From Microbacterium salsuginis (GTDB lineage: Bacteria; Actinomycetota; Actinomycetes; Actinomycetales; Microbacteriaceae): a stretch of DNA of 64,000 nucleotides. This document shows, piece after piece, positions 34,980 to 44,900 of this stretch. Every line of letters begins with the position of its first letter. Positions within the stretch are counted from its first letter, which is position 1. The notes under the pieces were generated by a model, which was not told the DNA's origin, made no database searches, and saw only the letters and a list, made by a program, of their open reading frames with translations. The stretch lies in assembly GCF_012524205.1 (NCBI RefSeq), contig NZ_JABACI010000003.1, positions 62,001 to 126,000 of the forward strand, given 5' to 3'. The position numbers were made by a program, and so were the translations under genes.

Positions 34980-35638
34980 GCCGAGACCTCCTCGGTGGCG
35001 CCGGTCTTCGACGCGACGAACGCGTCGTAAGCGGCCTTGGTGAAGACGATGTCGTCCGAGACGATCACGTCGTAGGCGTTCAGCTGGTCGGAGTACAGCA
35101 CGTGCACGTACGCGAGGTTGCGGACGCTCAGCGTGGTGAGCTCGTCGTCGCGATCGATGACGACCAGGACGTTCTTGGTCGCGCCGAGCGCGGTCAGCAC
35201 CGTCGAAGCGACCTTCGTCGAGGGGGCACCCTCGATGCCGAAGGACTCGACGACGTGCAGGCGCTCGCCACGAGCACGGTCGCTGAGCGCGCCCAGCAGG
35301 GCGGCGGCGATCATCTTCTTGGGCGTGCGCTGCGAGTAGTCGCGCGGCTTCGGGCCGTGCACGATGCCACCGCCGGTCATCTGAGGCGCGCGGATCGAGC
35401 CCTGGCGGGCGTTACCCGTGCCCTTCTGCTTGAAGGGCTTGCGGCCGGCGCCCGAGACCTCACCGCGACGCTTGGTCGAGTGGGTGCCCTGGCGAGCCGC
35501 CGCGAGCTGCGCGACGACGACCTGGTGGATGAGCGGGATGTTCGTCTTGACGTCGAACAGGGCGGCGGGCAGCTCCACGGAGCCGGCCTTCTTGCCGTCT
35601 GCCTTCACGACGTCGAGCGCGAGAGTCGAGTCAGCCAT
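34976..35638 (-). CDS. rplD: 50S ribosomal protein L4 (uL4)
   Basis: 220 residues from ATG 35638 (a GTG at 35650 would add four residues). The internal loop with [20 protein letters not shown] reaches into the exit tunnel. In E. coli L4 represses its own operon by acting on the S10 leader; whether that applies here is unknown, though the leader has several hairpins. rplC stop lies 4 bases upstream of this ATG. Confidence 0.96.
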   Translation of the reverse strand: MADSTLALDVVKADGKKAGSVELPAALFDVKTNIPLIHQVVVAQLAAARQGTHSTKRRGEVSGAGRKPFKQKGTGNARQGSIRAPQMTGGGIVHGPKPRDYSQRTPKKMIAAALLGALSDRARGERLHVVESFGIEGAPSTKVASTVLTALGATKNVLVVIDRDDELTTLSVRNLAYVHVLYSDQLNAYDVIVSDDIVFTKAAYDAFVASKTGATEEVSA

Positions 35639-35642
35639 GAGT

Positions 35643-36302
35643 TCAGGCACCCTTCACTGCGTTGCGGACGTAGACGATGCGGCCACGAGCACCGGGGACG
35701 GCGCCCTTGACGAGCAGCAGACCCTTCTCGGCGTCGACGGCGTGCACCGTGAGGTTGAGAACGGTCACGCGCTCGCCGCCCATACGGCCGGCCATGCGCA
35801 TGCCCTTGAAGACGCGGCTCGGGGTCGACGAGGCGCCGATCGAACCGGGCTTGCGGTGGTTGCGGTGCGCACCGTGCGAAGCGGAGACGCCCTTGAAGTT
35901 GTGGCGCTTCATGACACCCGCGGTGCCCTTGCCCTTGCTGGTGCCGACGACGTCGACCAGCTGTCCGGCCTCGAACGTGCCGTCCACCGTGAGCTCCTGA
36001 CCGAGTGAGTAGTCAGCAGCGTCCGCGGTGCGGACCTCGGTGAGGTGACGACGCGGGGTGACGCCGGCCGCTTCGAAGTGAGCGGTCGCGGGCTTGTTCA
36101 CCTTGCGGGGGTCGATCTGCCCGTACGCGATCTGCACGGCCTTGTAGCCGTCCTTCTCGGGCGTGCGAACCTGGGTGACCACGTTCGGGGCGATCTCGAT
36201 GACGGTGACGGGAACGAGCTTGCCGTTCTCGTCCCAGACCTGGGTCATGCCGAGCTTGGTGCCGAGCAGGCCCTTGGAAACCTTGTTGTTGATGTCAGCC
36301 AT
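35643..36302 (-). CDS. rplC: 50S ribosomal protein L3 (uL3)
   Basis: 219 residues, with [20 protein letters not shown] at the start and the [20 protein letters not shown] loop near the peptidyl-transferase centre. The glutamine methylated in E. coli L3 corresponds to this loop region. Standard length; 8 bases after rpsJ. Confidence 0.97.
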   Translation of the reverse strand: MADINNKVSKGLLGTKLGMTQVWDENGKLVPVTVIEIAPNVVTQVRTPEKDGYKAVQIAYGQIDPRKVNKPATAHFEAAGVTPRRHLTEVRTADAADYSLGQELTVDGTFEAGQLVDVVGTSKGKGTAGVMKRHNFKGVSASHGAHRNHRKPGSIGASSTPSRVFKGMRMAGRMGGERVTVLNLTVHAVDAEKGLLLVKGAVPGARGRIVYVRNAVKGA

Positions 36303-36310
36303 GTCGAACC

Positions 36311-36619
36311 TCAGAGCTTGATCTCGATGTTCACATCGGCCGGGAGGTCGAGACGCATGAGCGAGTCGACTGCCTTGGGCGTCGGGTCGACGATGTCGAT
36401 CAGACGCTTGTGGGTGCGCATCTCGAAGTGCTCGCGGCTGTCCTTGTACTTGTGGGGGGAACGGATCACGGCGATCACGTTCTTCTCCGTCGGGAGGGGC
36501 ACCGGGCCCACGACCGTCGCGCCCGCACGGGTCACGGTGTCGACGATCTTGCGTGCCGACGAGTCGATGACCTCGTGGTCGTACGACTTCAGGCGAATGC
36601 GGATCTTCTGTCCCGCCAT
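36311..36619 (-). CDS. rpsJ: 30S ribosomal protein S10 (uS10)
   Basis: 102 residues from ATG 36619, beginning [19 protein letters not shown]; the standard length. It sits in the 30S head and as NusE joins antitermination complexes. The longer frame to 36646 adds nine residues and is rejected because GAGAG lies just before 36619. It is the first gene of the S10-spc-alpha block. Confidence 0.98.
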   Translation of the reverse strand: MAGQKIRIRLKSYDHEVIDSSARKIVDTVTRAGATVVGPVPLPTEKNVIAVIRSPHKYKDSREHFEMRTHKRLIDIVDPTPKAVDSLMRLDLPADVNIEIKL

Positions 36620-36945
36620 TGTCTGCTCACTCTCTTTCCGCGTCATACCTCTCGGGCATTGGACGCACGGGGCGCTTGCGCGCCGGGCACTTTCTCCTCG
36701 CGGGTGCGCGAGGAATGCTGCACCGCTGTTCTGCTGTCAATCCGGATGCCGCGCCGAAGCGCCGCTCCCGGCATCCGTTCTCCGGACCGCACGCGGAACA
36801 GTGCTCCGCGATATGGGGAAGGATTCGAGATGTGGTGGTTCTGCTGCCCGCGGCCTAGGACCCTGCGAACTCGAGGAGTTCGCCGCCTATGCACTGCCCT
36901 GGCAGTGATCCGGTGCACGCCGAAAGGGGCGCCGGAATGTGGAAC
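36620..36945 (-). promoter_or_regulatory. S10-operon leader with four hairpins
   Basis: The leader (about 325 bases) carries CACTGCC/GGCAGTG (36892-36907), GCGAACTC/GAGTTCGC (36865-36883), the terminator-like CGGATGCC/GGCATCCG (36743-36777) and CTCGCG/CGCGAG (36697-36712). A second TTGACA at 36735-36740, with CATTCC 17 bases on, may mark another promoter. No gene was seen in the gap 36620-37100. Confidence 0.6.
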
Positions 36946-36951
36946 CTCATT

Positions 36952-36980
36952 AGTCTACGTGCAGCCCGGGCGTGTCGCAA
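36952..36980 (-). promoter_or_regulatory. S10-operon promoter
   Basis: Minus-strand TTGCGA (36975-36980), 17-base spacer, TAGACT (36952-36957). Confidence 0.6.
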
Positions 36981-37049
36981 ACTCGGGCGTGTCGCGGGGC
37001 GAGTATGCTCGGCGGCTTCCCAGCCTGGCACGTGCGCCGGGGAACGCCA

Positions 37050-37080
37050 GAGGCGGCCGCGCCCTGCGCGCGACCGCCTC
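37050..37080 (-). terminator. terminator downstream of the 465-residue surface protein gene
   Basis: GAGGCGG-c-CGCGC pairs with GCGCG-a-CCGCCTC around a 5-base loop, 20 bases after the stop at 37101. Confidence 0.7.
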
Positions 37081-37100
37081 CGTCTGTGATTGCGTCCCTA

Positions 37101-38498
37101 TTAAGAGGCGACCCGGCGTCGGTACGCCACGATCGCGAGGGCCGCGAGGCCCATCAGCAGCGCAGCGCCGCCGGCGATCGGCAGGATGGGGCTCACGCCG
37201 CCACCGGTGACGGCGAGGGCCGGCGGTGCGGACGGCGTCGAAGCCGGCTCGTCGCCTCCGCCGATCGGCGGGTTGGCGCACAGCGCCGTCGCCTCGGGGT
37301 AGGTGATCGCCGTCTCGTAGTCGGGGTTCACGTGGAACTCGACCGTGACGCCTTCGCGCGTCCACGCGTAGTTGCCGTCGGTTTCGACGTACTCGCCGTC
37401 GACGAGCGCCCAGCCCGGCCACATCTTCGGCGCGCTCGCCGAGGCGCCCGGCCACAGGAGCGTGCCCGCGAGCGGCTGGTTCTCGACGACGTAGTCCTCG
37501 CCGTCGGGGTTCACGAAGGTGATCGTGACGGGCGTCTCGCTGTCGACCTCGTAGCCCTCCGGCAGCGACACCTCATAGCCGAGGTACGGCACGTCGCCCA
37601 GACAGACCGACTCGATCTCACCGGGCACGAGCGGGCACTCGGCCAGCTCCTCCTGTGTCAGATCGCGGGTCCGCGTCTCGGTCACGACCGTCGGCTCACC
37701 GATCGGGTTGCCCTGCCAGTCGACGAGGGTCGTGGTGACCTCGCGCGTCTGCTCGACGGTCGTGTCGCCGCACTCCCAGACGCCGTCCTCCCACTCGGTC
37801 GTCACAACCGTGGTGTCAGGCGGGCAGTCCTGCTGCTCCTCGTCGGTGAGCGGACGCTCGGTGACCACCGGCTCGGCGACGACGGGGGTGCCGAGCACCC
37901 ACTTCTGCGCCTGCTCGTCCCACACGTAGGGCGTGGTCGTGGTGGTCGTGGTCACGGTCGCGACGTCGGTCTCGCAGTCGAAGGTCGTCTCGACCTTGTC
38001 GGACTTGAGCGGTGCGGGCTGCTCCGGCTCCTGCTCGGGCACGTCGCCCTTGCACACGATCCAGTGCGACACCTGCGCTTGCTGGCCGCCATTGTTGATC
38101 GGCGACGCGTACGCGGTGCCTGCAACCGGGTTCTCGATCACGTTGTTGAGGTTGCCCGACTTGACGACGAGCACCACCCACTGGTTGCCCCACCAGGAGT
38201 CGTCGTACTCGTTGAGGGTGACGGTCAGACCACCGTTGGTGAGCTTCCCGTGCGAGTTGTTGATGTCGTTGCCTTCGTGCTTGTAACACTTGGCATCGAA
38301 CTCGGAGAACTCCTGCTCCCAGTAACTCGTCTTGTTCTGCTCCTGTCCCGCGTCCTGAATCACTCCGACCTTGCCCACCAGAGCGGGCTCTTCGGCGGAG
38401 GCCGCGGATCCGACGAGCGGAGCCACGATCAGGGATGCGGCCAGAGCCACACCCGCCAGAACAGTGAACGACTTCGATTTTTTGCGCGCGTAAGGCAC
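37101..38498 (-). CDS. secreted cell-wall surface protein with LAVTG sorting signal
   Basis: 465 residues. GTG 38498 was chosen for the AAGGAA five bases upstream; it is followed by a signal peptide (PYARKKSKSFTVLAGVAL ... ASAEE). The N-terminal domain (about 37-150) has YWEQEF-EFDAKCYK, NGGLTVTLN, SGNLNNVIENP and QVSHWIVC and is shared with the 562-residue protein at 45311. The central region is Thr/Val-rich with several Cys and repeated TTTTLV/VVT motifs. The C-terminus is PALAVTGGG, a hydrophobic helix and YRRRVAS, a sorting signal of the LAxTG type used by class E sortases. An adhesin or structural wall protein is likely. Its 5' leader is the hairpin array at 38499-38790. Confidence 0.85.
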   Translation of the reverse strand: MPYARKKSKSFTVLAGVALAASLIVAPLVGSAASAEEPALVGKVGVIQDAGQEQNKTSYWEQEFSEFDAKCYKHEGNDINNSHGKLTNGGLTVTLNEYDDSWWGNQWVVLVVKSGNLNNVIENPVAGTAYASPINNGGQQAQVSHWIVCKGDVPEQEPEQPAPLKSDKVETTFDCETDVATVTTTTTTTPYVWDEQAQKWVLGTPVVAEPVVTERPLTDEEQQDCPPDTTVVTTEWEDGVWECGDTTVEQTREVTTTLVDWQGNPIGEPTVVTETRTRDLTQEELAECPLVPGEIESVCLGDVPYLGYEVSLPEGYEVDSETPVTITFVNPDGEDYVVENQPLAGTLLWPGASASAPKMWPGWALVDGEYVETDGNYAWTREGVTVEFHVNPDYETAITYPEATALCANPPIGGGDEPASTPSAPPALAVTGGGVSPILPIAGGAALLMGLAALAIVAYRRRVAS

Positions 38499-38790
38499 AG
38501 CGTTCCTTCCCCAGTCGGCGCGCGCGAGCGCGCCGTTCACCGACGCGCCGAGGCGCGCCGTCATCCCAGCGGCACACGAGGTGCCGTCTTCCCAGCGGCG
38601 CGCGATACGCGCCGTACTCCCAGCAGTGCGCGAACGCACCGTATTTCCCATACCGACGCGCGGGGGCGCGTCGTCCCTTGCCCCAGGGGGCAGTTCCGGC
38701 CGTCTTGATGTGCGGGTGACACACGGCCAGCCCGAACGCTCTTCGGGTGAGCGCACGGACGACGGCGAACCGTCGCTCGTGCACACTATC
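38499..38790 (-). promoter_or_regulatory. hairpin-array leader of the 465-residue surface protein gene
   Basis: About ten consecutive stems upstream of GTG 38498. Clear ones include CGGCGCGC/GCGCGCCG (38516-38535), CGGCAC/GTGCCG (38570-38586), CGGCGCG/CGCGCCG (38596-38614), GTGCG/CGCAC (38626-38639), CGACGCGC/GCGCGTCG (38654-38673), GCCCC/GGGGC (38680-38691), GGCCGT/ACGGCC (38698-38728), CCCGAA/TTCGGG (38731-38747) and CGACGG/CCGTCG (38760-38775). The first six are about 27 bases apart and stems differ in sequence while pairing is kept. Part of the 485-base gap 38499-38983; no gene was seen. Confidence 0.75.
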
Positions 38791-38831
38791 GGCTCACGCG
38801 CGCGCACCGCTACCCGAATCACCGATTCGTT

Positions 38832-38859
38832 ACGGATGCCGCCGGGCCGCGGCATCCGT
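38832..38859 (-). terminator. GGATGCC-type terminator hairpin
   Basis: ACGGATGCCGC/GCGGCATCCGT with a 6-base loop, 125 bases after the stop of the 1999-residue gene. Confidence 0.65.
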
Positions 38860-38886
38860 CACCGCTCACGGGCGGCGCGCACACGC

Positions 38887-38916
38887 GAGCCCCTCGCCGT
38901 CGGGGGCGAAGGGCTC
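38887..38916 (-). terminator. terminator hairpin after the 1999-residue surface protein gene
   Basis: GAGCCC-c-TCGCC pairs with GGCGA-a-GGGCTC, 68 bases after the stop. Confidence 0.65.
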
Positions 38917-38983
38917 ACGCGCCCGGTGTGACCCGGGAGCGGGAGAGAGCGGACCTTGGGGGCCACCCGCCCTCTTCCGCGGC

Positions 38984-41900
38984 TCAGAGCTGAGCGGCGG
39001 CCTCCCCTCGGCGGCGCCGAGCCACGACGAGGGCGGTCGCACCCGTCAGCATGGCCAGCAGTCCCATGACGACCAGGATTGGGGCGGGCTGTCCGCCACC
39101 GGTCGCCGGCAGCACCGGCGGGACGGGCGGAGCCGGAGGCGCCGGGGGCGCCGGGCGGACCGGCACCTCCACCGTCGAGCAGTCGTTGTCGGGGTTGCGG
39201 TCCAGCTCCGTCGCGACGCACGCGGTGTTGACGATGGTGCCGCCGGCCTTCGCCGCCACCACCTCGACCGTCACCACGATCTCGGCCACGTCGTCCACAC
39301 CGAACGCGGGAACGCGGACGCTCAGCACGTTGTCGGCATCGACGAGGTCGGGCGCGTTCTCGTTCACCCAGCCCTCGGGCATCGCCACGGCGGTCACCTT
39401 GAGACCCTCCGGGATCTCGTCGCGGACGATCGCGTCGACCGCGTCGCGGGTGCCGTTGCTGGTCACGGTGAGCACGTAGTCGAACGTGTCGCCCGGCTTC
39501 ACCGTTCCCCCCTCCGGCAGGCTCGAGGCGGTCTTCTCGATGTCGAGGTCGTCGTAGTGCACGGTGCCGCACGCGTCATCCGTGTCGGAGTGCTCGCCGG
39601 CCGTGACCGTCGCCGTGTTGACGATGCCGATGCCGTCCCCGCCCTCCTCGCAGGGGCCGGCCTGGACGGCGGGCGCGTGCACTTCGAGGTCGACGACCAC
39701 CGTGTACACGTCCTGGCTGCCGTCCACGCGAGGCGCGAGCTCCTGGCCCACGGCGAGATCGGCCGTCAGAGAGCTGTCCAGGTCGAACGAACCGGACGTC
39801 GGCCCGGTCCAGCTCGCCGAGGTGTACTCGATGCCCGGAACCTCATCGAGCGTGTCGATGAGGTCGTACTCGACGGGGACGACGACGCTGTTGTTGCGCA
39901 CGATGATCTCGTACGTCACCGTCCAGCTGCCGTCCTCGTTCTGCACGGAGCCGACCAGCTCCTTGTCGAACTCGATGCCCTGATCGACGTGCTCGTTCAC
40001 GATGGTGCAGACCACGTGCTCGCCCTTGTCGAGACCGCGCAGCATCGCTGCGCCCGGCTCGCTGTCGGTGAGCGCGATCGCTCCGCTGTCGTCAGACACG
40101 CACGACCACATGCCCATCTCGAACTCGTCGAGACCAGCCATGTCGCCGATGACCTCCTCGGTCAGCGCGAACGGGTCGCCCGGCAGCACCGGCGTCGGTG
40201 CGACATCGCCGCCCGCCGGGTTGGTGACCACGTCACCCTCCTCGGGAGTGCCGAACAGCTGCCAGTTCGTGTCGGACACCGGGGCGCCGTCTACGACCTT
40301 CACCAGCGACAGCGTCGGACGTTCCGCCGTGTTGACGAACTCGCACCAGACGATCTCGTCCGGCATCGTGAAGCTGCCCTCGCGAGCGTCGACATCCAGC
40401 ACGACCGTGTCGCCTTCGGTCCAGCACATCAGTCCGGAGGTGTAGTCGGCCGGATCGCCGGCGACAACCTCGATCAGCTCTTCGACCGTCACCTCCGAAC
40501 CGATGGTGGCGTCGGCGACGATGGCGTTGGCCACGTCGGTGAACTCCCCCACGGTGCCCGTCGACGTCGAGGTGTCGGTCACCGTCGTGTCGGCGTCGAT
40601 CGAGAGCTCGGCGGTGTCGCCGGCCTGACCGTTGACCCAGGTCTTGACCAGGTGCACCTTCGCGGTCTGCGACTCGTTGACGAACCAGCACTCGATGTCC
40701 TGATCGCCGGTGACCTCGAGCTGGAAGCTCCGGTTCGTCGGGTCATCCGAGGTCGTCGTGCCGTACTCGCAGGCGAAGGTGCTGACGTACACGCCGTCAC
40801 CCTCGACCACCTCGGCCATGTCGACGACGTCGCCGACACGCACCTCGACGGTCACCGCGTTCGCCGTGTCGGTGAACGTGGGGCCGGTCTCGGCGATGAC
40901 CGTCGAGACGTCGCTCGCCGAGTCGCCCGTCGCCGGGTCCGCCGAGAGGGTGGCCGTGTCACCGGTCAGGCCGTCGATCCACTTCTTGTAGAGCGTCACG
41001 TCCACCGTCTTCGCGGTGTTCGTGAAGGTGCAGACCACGTCGGCGTCGACGGCGGTGAAGGTCGCCGACAGATCGGTGACCGTCTCGTCCGCCCCGGTGC
41101 ACGCGATCATCGTGTCGTACATGCCCTGGTTGTCGCCGAGCACCTCCGACACCGTGACCTCGTCGCCGATGCGGACCGTCTCGGTCACGACGCCGGCATC
41201 CGTCTCGGAGCCCGCGACGCCCGTCGCGATGCTCTCGCCGGTCGTGCCGTCGATCGACAGCGTGGCCGAGTCGCCTGCGAAGGCGTTCACCCACACCTTG
41301 TCGACCGTGACGTCGATCTCCTTCGCGGTATTGACGATGGTGCAGGTGACCGGCCCGGTGACCGTGATCTCCGGGATGCTGGTGCCCGTGCCGTTGGCGT
41401 TGTCCGAGCACGACCACGTCGAGCTGTACTCGCCGGTGTTCGTGTTCGGCAGCGACTCCGAGAGCGTCACCTTCTCGCCCAGCCGGACCGTCACGGTCGC
41501 GGCGTTCGCGTTGTCGGTGCTGTTGCCCTCTGTGGCGACCGAGGTCGAGGCATCCGTCGCCGCTCCCGTGATCGAGAGGTCGGCCTCATCGCCGGCGAAC
41601 GCGTTCACCCACTGCTTGATCAGCGTGATGGTCGCCTTCTGGGCCGCGTTCGTGAACGTGCAGACCACGTCCGAGTCCGGGACGGTGAGGCTGAACGACC
41701 GGCCGGTGCCGTCGCCGGTCGTTCCCTGAACGGTGCAGGCGTACGTCGACGTGTATGTGCCGATGCCCTCGACCGTCTCGCTCATGGCGACGGTGTCGCC
41801 CACCCGGACGGGGATCGTCACGACGTTCACGCCATCGGTGAAGGTCGGTCCGGTCTCGGCCGTGACGGTGGAGACATCGGTGACGGGGTCGCCCGACGCG

Positions 41901-44900
41901 AGGTCGGCAGACAGCGTGGCCGAGTCGCCGGTCACCCCGTCGATCCACGCCTTCTCGAGCGTCACGTCCACCGTCTTCGCGGTGTTGGTGAAGGTGCAGA
42001 CCACATCGCCGTCCGGTGCGGTGAAGCTCGCCGAGAGGCCGTCGACCGTCTCTTCGACTCCGGTGCACACGATCGACGTGTCGTACGTGCCCTGGTTGTC
42101 GCCGAACACCTCACCGACCGTCACCTCGTCGCCGACGCGCACGGTGGCGGTGACGACGTCGGTGTCGAGCTGCTGCATCACGCCCGTGGCGATGCTCTCG
42201 CCCGTCTGGCCGTCGATCGACAGCGTGGCCGAGTCGCCCTCGAAGGCGTTCACCCACTTCTTGTCGACCGAGACGTCGATCTCCTTCGCCGTGTTGACGA
42301 TGGTGCACGTGACATCCTGCGAGACCGTGATCTCGGGGATGCTGGTGCCGGTGCCGTTGGTGTTGTCCGAGCACGACCATGTCGTGGTGTAGTCGCCGGT
42401 GTTCGTGTTCGGCAGCGTCTCGGACAGCGTGACCTTCTCGCCCAGCCGGACCGAGACGGTCGCGGCGTGCGCGTTGTCGGTGCTGTTGCCCTCGGTGGCG
42501 ACCGAGGTCTCGGCATCCGTCTTCGCTCCCGTGATCGAGAGGTCGGCCTCGTCGTTCGCGAACGCGTTCACCCACTGCTTGACGAGGGTGACCGTGGCCG
42601 CCTGTGCGGTGTTCGTGAAGGTGCAGACGACGTCTTCGTTGGGCACGGTGAGGCTGAAGGACGTACCGGTGCCGGTGCCCGTCGTCGTGCCCGCGGAGCA
42701 CTCGTAGACGGACGAGTACGTGCCCGTTCCGGCGAGAATCTCGCTCAGCGCGACCGAGTCGCCGACGCGGACCGTGGCCTCTGCCACGTTCACGATGTCG
42801 GTGACGGTGCCGGGTGCGCCGGTCGCCGTCGAGGTGGCGACGTCGCCGCCCGCGTTCAGCTCGGCGGTGTCGCCCTCGATCGCGTCGACCCAGCGCTTCT
42901 GCAGCGTCACGGTCCGCTCGACGGCGGTGTTGGTGAACGTGCACTGGACGCCGTTCTGCGACGCCGGGTAATCCGGCACCGAGATCGCGCCGGCCGTGCC
43001 GGTGTTGTTCGACACCGTCGCTCCGACGCAGGAGAGCGTTGACGTGTACAGTCCGGCGTTCGTGCCCGCCAGGGTCTCGGCGAGGGTCAGGTCGGAGCCG
43101 GGCGCGACCGCCACCTGAATGACCGGCCCGTTCGTCGGGGCGGTCGAGGTGCCGTTCGCTGCGGCGTCGCCGCCGATCGCGATGTCGGCCTGGTCTCCGG
43201 CGAACGAGTTCACCCAGACCTTCGTCAGTGTGACGCTCGCGAACGGAGTGTTCACGAACGGCGTCTGGATCGACGGATGCGGCGCCTCCTGCGTGATCGA
43301 GAACGCCTTGGGCGTCGGATCGAGCACGTAGTTGGCGGGTGCCGCGGTCTCTGCGACCGAGTAGTCGCCGGTCGGCAGGTCCTCGACGAGGATCTCGCCG
43401 GCGTCAGGGTCTGCGTCGTTCAGGCCGTTGTCGACCACCGTCATCGGGAAGTCGTCCGCCCACGGGGCCGCCGCGGCTGCGCCGCCGGTCGCGGTGATCG
43501 CGAACGTCGCCCCGCCGAGCAGCTGCCCTGCGCGATCGTGCTTGAGCCACGACACGCTTCCGAGCGGGTCGACGAACGTCACGGTCTTCGACTCCGCATC
43601 CCCGAGCGTCACGACCTGCGGCGTCGTGTCGAGCAGATAGCCCGGGGGCGCCGCGGTCTCGGTGATCGTGTACTGACCCGGCAGCACATTGCCGCTGAAG
43701 ACGATCTCGCCCTTGGCGTTCGTGGTTCCCGTCGTCGAGCCGGTGCCCGTGACCGGGTTGGGCGAGATCGAGAACTCGGCACCCGCCAGGGGCCCGCCGT
43801 CCGGATCGGTCTTGAAGATCGTCAGCGTCGCGCATGTCGACGGCACGTTGACCGAGATCGGCGCGACCCAGTCGGAGAGCGCCGAGGTGTCCTCGGGCGA
43901 AGCGCTCGACCGGACGTTCAACACACCGAAGTTGCCGCTGCAGCCCTCTCCCTCGAAGAGGTCGGTGATGTTGATGGCGATCTCGGCGAACGTCCCCGCC
44001 TCACGGACCTCGCCGGACAGGTTGTCGATGTCGCCCTGATTGACCTGTCCGACGAATCCGCCGGTGGAGCCGAGCGACTCCCAGCTGTCGCCGTCCCACA
44101 CCTCGGCGTCGACGAGCGCGATGGTGTTGTTGCCGGTCTGCTCGATGGTGAGCCGGAGATCCCCGACAGTGCGGTTCGGCACGGGGCCGAACGAGTTGGC
44201 CAGCTGGTTCAGTTCGACGTGATACGACACCGAGCCCGTGTTCTCCGCACGCTCGAACCCGAGGTAGGCGTAGATGTCGCCGCCGACGGTCTGCGTGTAC
44301 GCGTAGACGTTGCCGATGTCGCTCTTGCCCTGGGCGTTCTGCCCCTGTGTCTGCGCGAGAGTCCAGGGCCAGTCGTTCTCGCTGGCTCCCTGAGTGAACT
44401 GGGTCGAGTCGTCGTAGCCGTCATCCGCAACCGGCTGGCCGCCGACGGTCGCCCAGTCGAGTGTTCCGTCGCCGTCGAGACAGAGGTTGCCGTCGATCTC
44501 GAACCCCGCGACGGGCGATCCTGCGACGGGCCATCCCTCACAGGGCAGCGCCAGCAGTCCGATGTCCTCCGCAGCGAGCGTCTGCACCTCGGGTGCGACC
44601 TCGGGGGCGGCATCGGCCTGCTTCGCGGCATCCGTGACTTCCGTCTCGGTCTCCGTCGGCTCAGTCGGTGGAGCCGGGTCTTCGGCCGGCGGTGCTTCGG
44701 CAGCGGGCTCCTCGACCGCGGGCTCCTCGGGAGCCGGTGTCGTGGCATCCGGTGCCGTCTCTTCCGTAGGCGCAGCCTGTTCGGTCGTCGCGGTGTCGCT
44801 CGGGGTCACCTCCTCGGCCACAGCCGGCGAAACGCCGGTGAAGACGAGTGACCCTGCGACGATCGCCGCAAGTCCCCCCACCCACCAGCGCTTCTGAAGA

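Noticed and set aside
35639..35650. GTG start of L4 at 35650
   Set aside because: Only four extra residues, overlapping the rplC end; ATG 35638 gives the usual N-terminus.
38499..38680. 27-base periodic array resembling a CRISPR
   Set aside because: Units are not identical direct repeats with spacers; each unit is a different hairpin, and no cas genes are near.
38747..43042. Plus-strand open frame of 1431 codons
   Set aside because: It is antisense to the adhesin, follows its codon bias, and yields Arg/His/Asp-rich low-complexity protein with no domain.
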